This document shows positions 61,658-64,000 of a stretch of 64,000 bases of DNA, in pieces. The stretch lies in assembly GCF_904063055.1 (NCBI RefSeq), contig NZ_CAJFCN010000003.1, forward strand, positions 62,001-126,000. Reading direction: 5' to 3'. Made by a program: the position numbers and the translations under genes. The notes beneath the pieces are model-generated. The model was not told the origin of the DNA and did no database searches. It saw only the letters and a program-made list of their open reading frames with translations. Each line of letters opens with the position of its first letter. The first letter of the stretch is position 1. The stretch is from Pseudomonas paracarnis. GTDB taxonomy: Bacteria > Pseudomonadota > Gammaproteobacteria > Pseudomonadales > Pseudomonadaceae.

Positions 61658-62550
61658 TGACGAATCTCACATCCCCTATCACCGCTGTACCGAGCTTGCA
61701 GCGCAAGTTCGAAGGCCGCGCCTTGCGCAGCCTGGTGTTGACCACATTGGTATGGTTTGGCGCGCTGCTGGCCAGTGTGCCGCTGATTTCCGTGCTCTAC
61801 ATGCTGATCACCCGTGGCGGCGCACGCCTGAGCCTGGAGGTGTTCACCGAACTGCCGCCCACCGGCTTCGAGACGGGCGGCGGTTTCGGCAACGCCATGG
61901 CAGGCACCTTTGTGATGGTCGGTATCGCTGCGGCGATTGCGGTGCCGGTCGGCATCATGGCCGCGATCTTCCTGGCCGAACTGGGGCCGGACAGCAAATT
62001 GGCCAACGCTGCACGCTTTGCCGCCAAGATGCTCACCGGCTTGCCTTCGATCCTGGCCGGCGTGTTTGCCTATGCCTTGGTGGTGATGACCACCGGCACC
62101 TACTCGGCACCGGCAGGCGGCGTAGCCCTGGCGGTACTGATGCTGCCCATCGTGGTGCTGACGGCTGAAGAGTCGATGCGCATGGTGCCCAAGATCATGA
62201 AGGACGCTGCCTACGGCATGGGGTGCACCCGCTCGCAGGTGATCTGGAAGATCATCTTGCCGACCGGCCTGCCGGCGATCCTCACCGGCGTAATGCTTGC
62301 TGTGGCTCGTGCCGCAGGCGAAACCGCGCCGTTGTTGTTCACCGCGCTGTTCAGCAACTACTGGATCTACCACGACGGCGACCTGGCGGTGATGAACCCC
62401 ACAGCCTCCCTTGCCGTGCTGATCTACAACTTTTCCGGCATGCCCTTCGACAACCAGCTGGAGCTCGCCTGGGCGGCTTCATTGGTGTTGGTGATGATCG
62501 TGCTGGTCGTGAATATTGTGAGCCGTATCTTCGGCAAGCCTAAGTATTAA
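61654..62550 (+). CDS. pstA: Phosphate ABC transporter permease PstA
   Basis: 298 residues. Six helices with FGNAMAGTFVMVGIAAAIAVPVGIMAAIFLAEL, LTGLPSILAGVFAYALVVM and the coupling loop MVPKIMKDAAYGMGCTRSQVIWKIILPTGLPAILTGVMLAVARAAGETAPLL. Pairs with PstC to form the channel. Confidence 0.94.
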   Translation: MMTNLTSPITAVPSLQRKFEGRALRSLVLTTLVWFGALLASVPLISVLYMLITRGGARLSLEVFTELPPTGFETGGGFGNAMAGTFVMVGIAAAIAVPVGIMAAIFLAELGPDSKLANAARFAAKMLTGLPSILAGVFAYALVVMTTGTYSAPAGGVALAVLMLPIVVLTAEESMRMVPKIMKDAAYGMGCTRSQVIWKIILPTGLPAILTGVMLAVARAAGETAPLLFTALFSNYWIYHDGDLAVMNPTASLAVLIYNFSGMPFDNQLELAWAASLVLVMIVLVVNIVSRIFGKPKY

Positions 62551-62569
62551 GAACGGGAGCATCTGAATC

Positions 62570-63388
62570 TTGAACGTCTCAACTGCGCAAATAGCCGCTC
62601 CGTTTGTTACCCAATCGCCTGTGGTCATGGACTGCAAGCTGGACAGGATTTTCTACGGCAACTTCATGGCAGTGCGTGACAGCCATGTGCCGATCGAAAA
62701 AAACAAGATCACCGGGTTCATCGGCCCGTCCGGCTGCGGCAAAAGTACGGTACTGCGCAGCCTCAACCGCATGAACGACCTGGTGAAAGGCTTTCGCTTC
62801 GAGGGCCATGTGCACTTCCTGGGGCAGGACGTGTACGGCAAGGGTGTAGACCCGGTGGTGGTGCGCCGTTACATCGGCATGGTGTTCCAGCAGCCGAACC
62901 CGTTTTCCATGAGCATCTTCGACAACGTCGCCTTCGGCCTGCGCCTGAACCGCTACAAAGGCGACTTGGGCGATCGCGTCAAGCACGCCCTGCAAGGCGC
63001 TGCGCTGTGGGATGAAGTCAAGGACAAGCTCAAGGTCAGCGGCCTGTCGCTCTCCGGCGGCCAGCAGCAACGGCTGTGTATTGCCCGCGCTATCGCCACC
63101 GAGCCGGAAGTGCTGTTGCTCGATGAGCCGTGCTCGGCACTCGACCCGATTGCGACTCGCCGGGTAGAGGAGCTGATGGTGGAACTGAAGAAGGATTACA
63201 CCATCGCCCTGGTCACCCACAACATGCAGCAGGCCATTCGCGTGGCGGACACCACGGCGTTTTTCTCGGTGGATATTTCCCAGGGCACGCGTACCGGCTA
63301 CCTGGTGGAAATGGGCCCGACCGCGCAGATTTTTGGCAGCCCGCGTGAACAGATGACCGAGGATTACATCAGTGGCAAGTTCAGCTGA
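62570..63388 (+). CDS. pstB: Phosphate ABC transporter ATPase PstB
   Basis: 272 residues. Walker [12 protein letters not shown], the PstB-typical [21 protein letters not shown]-loop [20 protein letters not shown], signature [18 protein letters not shown], Walker [18 protein letters not shown] and H-loop [17 protein letters not shown] start at 62570 with GGGAG about 12 nt upstream. No phoU or phoB follows; the next gene is unrelated, so this may be a second Pst system besides the canonical pst-phoU locus. Confidence 0.94.
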   Translation: MNVSTAQIAAPFVTQSPVVMDCKLDRIFYGNFMAVRDSHVPIEKNKITGFIGPSGCGKSTVLRSLNRMNDLVKGFRFEGHVHFLGQDVYGKGVDPVVVRRYIGMVFQQPNPFSMSIFDNVAFGLRLNRYKGDLGDRVKHALQGAALWDEVKDKLKVSGLSLSGGQQQRLCIARAIATEPEVLLLDEPCSALDPIATRRVEELMVELKKDYTIALVTHNMQQAIRVADTTAFFSVDISQGTRTGYLVEMGPTAQIFGSPREQMTEDYISGKFS

Positions 63389-63444
63389 GTAACTCCATGT
63401 TCGATAGAAACCACAGGTGCGCCACCGTCAGCCCAGGATTGCCA

Positions 63445-64000
63445 ATGTCTGCAACGCATCGTCTTGATTTGTCAGCGATTGAACGCGCGCTCCGCAAAGT
63501 GCAGAGCCGCTTTGCCGAGCTCAGCACGCAATTTACCGAGCCGCGCGACCCCTTGACCGACGAAGTGCTGCACAACGTGCTTGAAGGCTATGCGCTGGTT
63601 GACGACTATGTCGCACGGGGCGTTGACCTGTTTGACCTTCATCATCTGGACCTGATGCTGGAGATCAACGCCACGGTGCTCTGCGGTAGCGACCCGGCGC
63701 GCCGCGTGGAATACGCGCAGCACCTGGCCGCCACCGAGGAGCACTTCTTCAACAACGTTGAAGGCGGTATCAAGGACTTGTTCAATTGGTACTGCGCGTA
63801 TCGCAGTGAATCGGTGTGGAAGCGTGCGGCCGGTGTGTATGTGCGCATCCTCAGCAAGCCGCAGTTGTTCATCGAAGGCAACAACCGCAGTGGTTCGCTG
63901 ATCGTCAGTTATCTGCTGATGCGGGCCGGGTTGCCACCGTTCGTGCTGACGCTGGAAAATGCCGAGGGTTACTTCAATCCTTCCTCGGTAATCCGCAACT
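63445..64000 (+). CDS. Unknown protein with a degenerate Fic-like motif (3' end outside window)
   Basis: 185 codons visible, open to the edge. Mostly helical; near residues 139-150 is PQLFIEGNNRSG followed by SLIVSYLLMRAGLPPFVL, which lines up with the Fic core HxFxEGNxRxG and the LLLxxGxPP segment after it. The catalytic His position is Gln (Q140). The active-site loop Phe, Glu, Gly, Asn and Arg are kept. It is either a Fic protein with altered chemistry or a non-enzymatic relative. ATG 63445 has AGGA 6 nt upstream; ATG 63397 is in frame. Follows pstB by 56 nt. Confidence 0.7.
   Translation, partial: MSATHRLDLSAIERALRKVQSRFAELSTQFTEPRDPLTDEVLHNVLEGYALVDDYVARGVDLFDLHHLDLMLEINATVLCGSDPARRVEYAQHLAATEEHFFNNVEGGIKDLFNWYCAYRSESVWKRAAGVYVRILSKPQLFIEGNNRSGSLIVSYLLMRAGLPPFVLTLENAEGYFNPSSVIRN

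Overview
The window reads as a chromosomal segment of a fluorescent Pseudomonas (P. fluorescens group). Supporting signs are the GC-rich coding style, a PvdQ acylase gene preceded by a PvdS-type iron-starvation promoter, several families of REP/REPIN palindromes, an OprD-family porin, a Pseudomonas-type ibpA, and a hydroxyproline catabolic cluster. There is no rRNA, CRISPR array, insertion sequence or integrase. One tRNA (Cys) is present.

Layout. 1-7628 (minus): glycogen/trehalose operon glgA-treZ-malQ-treY with 4-nt overlaps at malQ; treY runs off the left edge. 8109-12709 (minus): a run of metabolic singletons (hydroxyacid dehydrogenase, exported hydrolase, YqaA-like and DUF411 proteins, SRPBCC protein, aldo/keto reductase). 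12826-13738: a LysR gene broken by a one-base C-run expansion. 13735-19149: an AraC regulator divergent from a five-gene operon (AhpD-like protein, acyl-CoA-dehydrogenase-like enzyme and a complete NrtA/SsuA-type ABC importer) of unknown substrate. 19200-24119 (minus): a 1639-residue dermonecrotic-type toxin. 24355-27766: a small lipoprotein, a small membrane protein, a Fur-like winged-helix regulator and pvdQ. 27981-28054: tRNA-Cys, followed by a 2.7-kb lower-GC segment bracketed by a 48-bp near-identical direct repeat that contains a terminator. 30978-33572: small proteins, a LysE exporter, repeats and a GlxA-type regulator. 33683-41212: trans-4-hydroxyproline degradation (oxidase, semialdehyde dehydrogenase, deaminase, epimerase, permease) with a divergent PAS-AraC regulator. 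41365-44607: stand-alone trehalose synthase treS, a glycine-zipper protein and ibpA. 44674-47290: LysR plus two tandem isochorismatase-fold hydrolases. 47465-53132: an AaeAB-like efflux set (FUSC, DUF1656, HlyD) with two outer-membrane proteins. 53129-59333: a TetR regulator and an aromatic-type catabolic operon with a perfect palindromic candidate operator between them. 59586-63388: pstSCAB for phosphate, followed by a partial gene with a Fic-like motif in which the usual His is Gln.

How the genes work together. Trehalose can be made by two routes encoded here: TreY/TreZ from maltooligosaccharides, with MalQ and GlgA handling the glucan pool, and TreS from maltose. The hydroxyproline cluster covers uptake and conversion to alpha-ketoglutarate. 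The efflux block and the TetR-controlled cluster together look like handling of aromatic acids. The most likely undescribed material is the 14.7-19.1 kb AraC/AhpD/ACAD/ABC operon, the TetR catabolic operon, the large toxin and the atypical Fic-like protein. All functional statements come from reading motifs and gene order; no database search was run.
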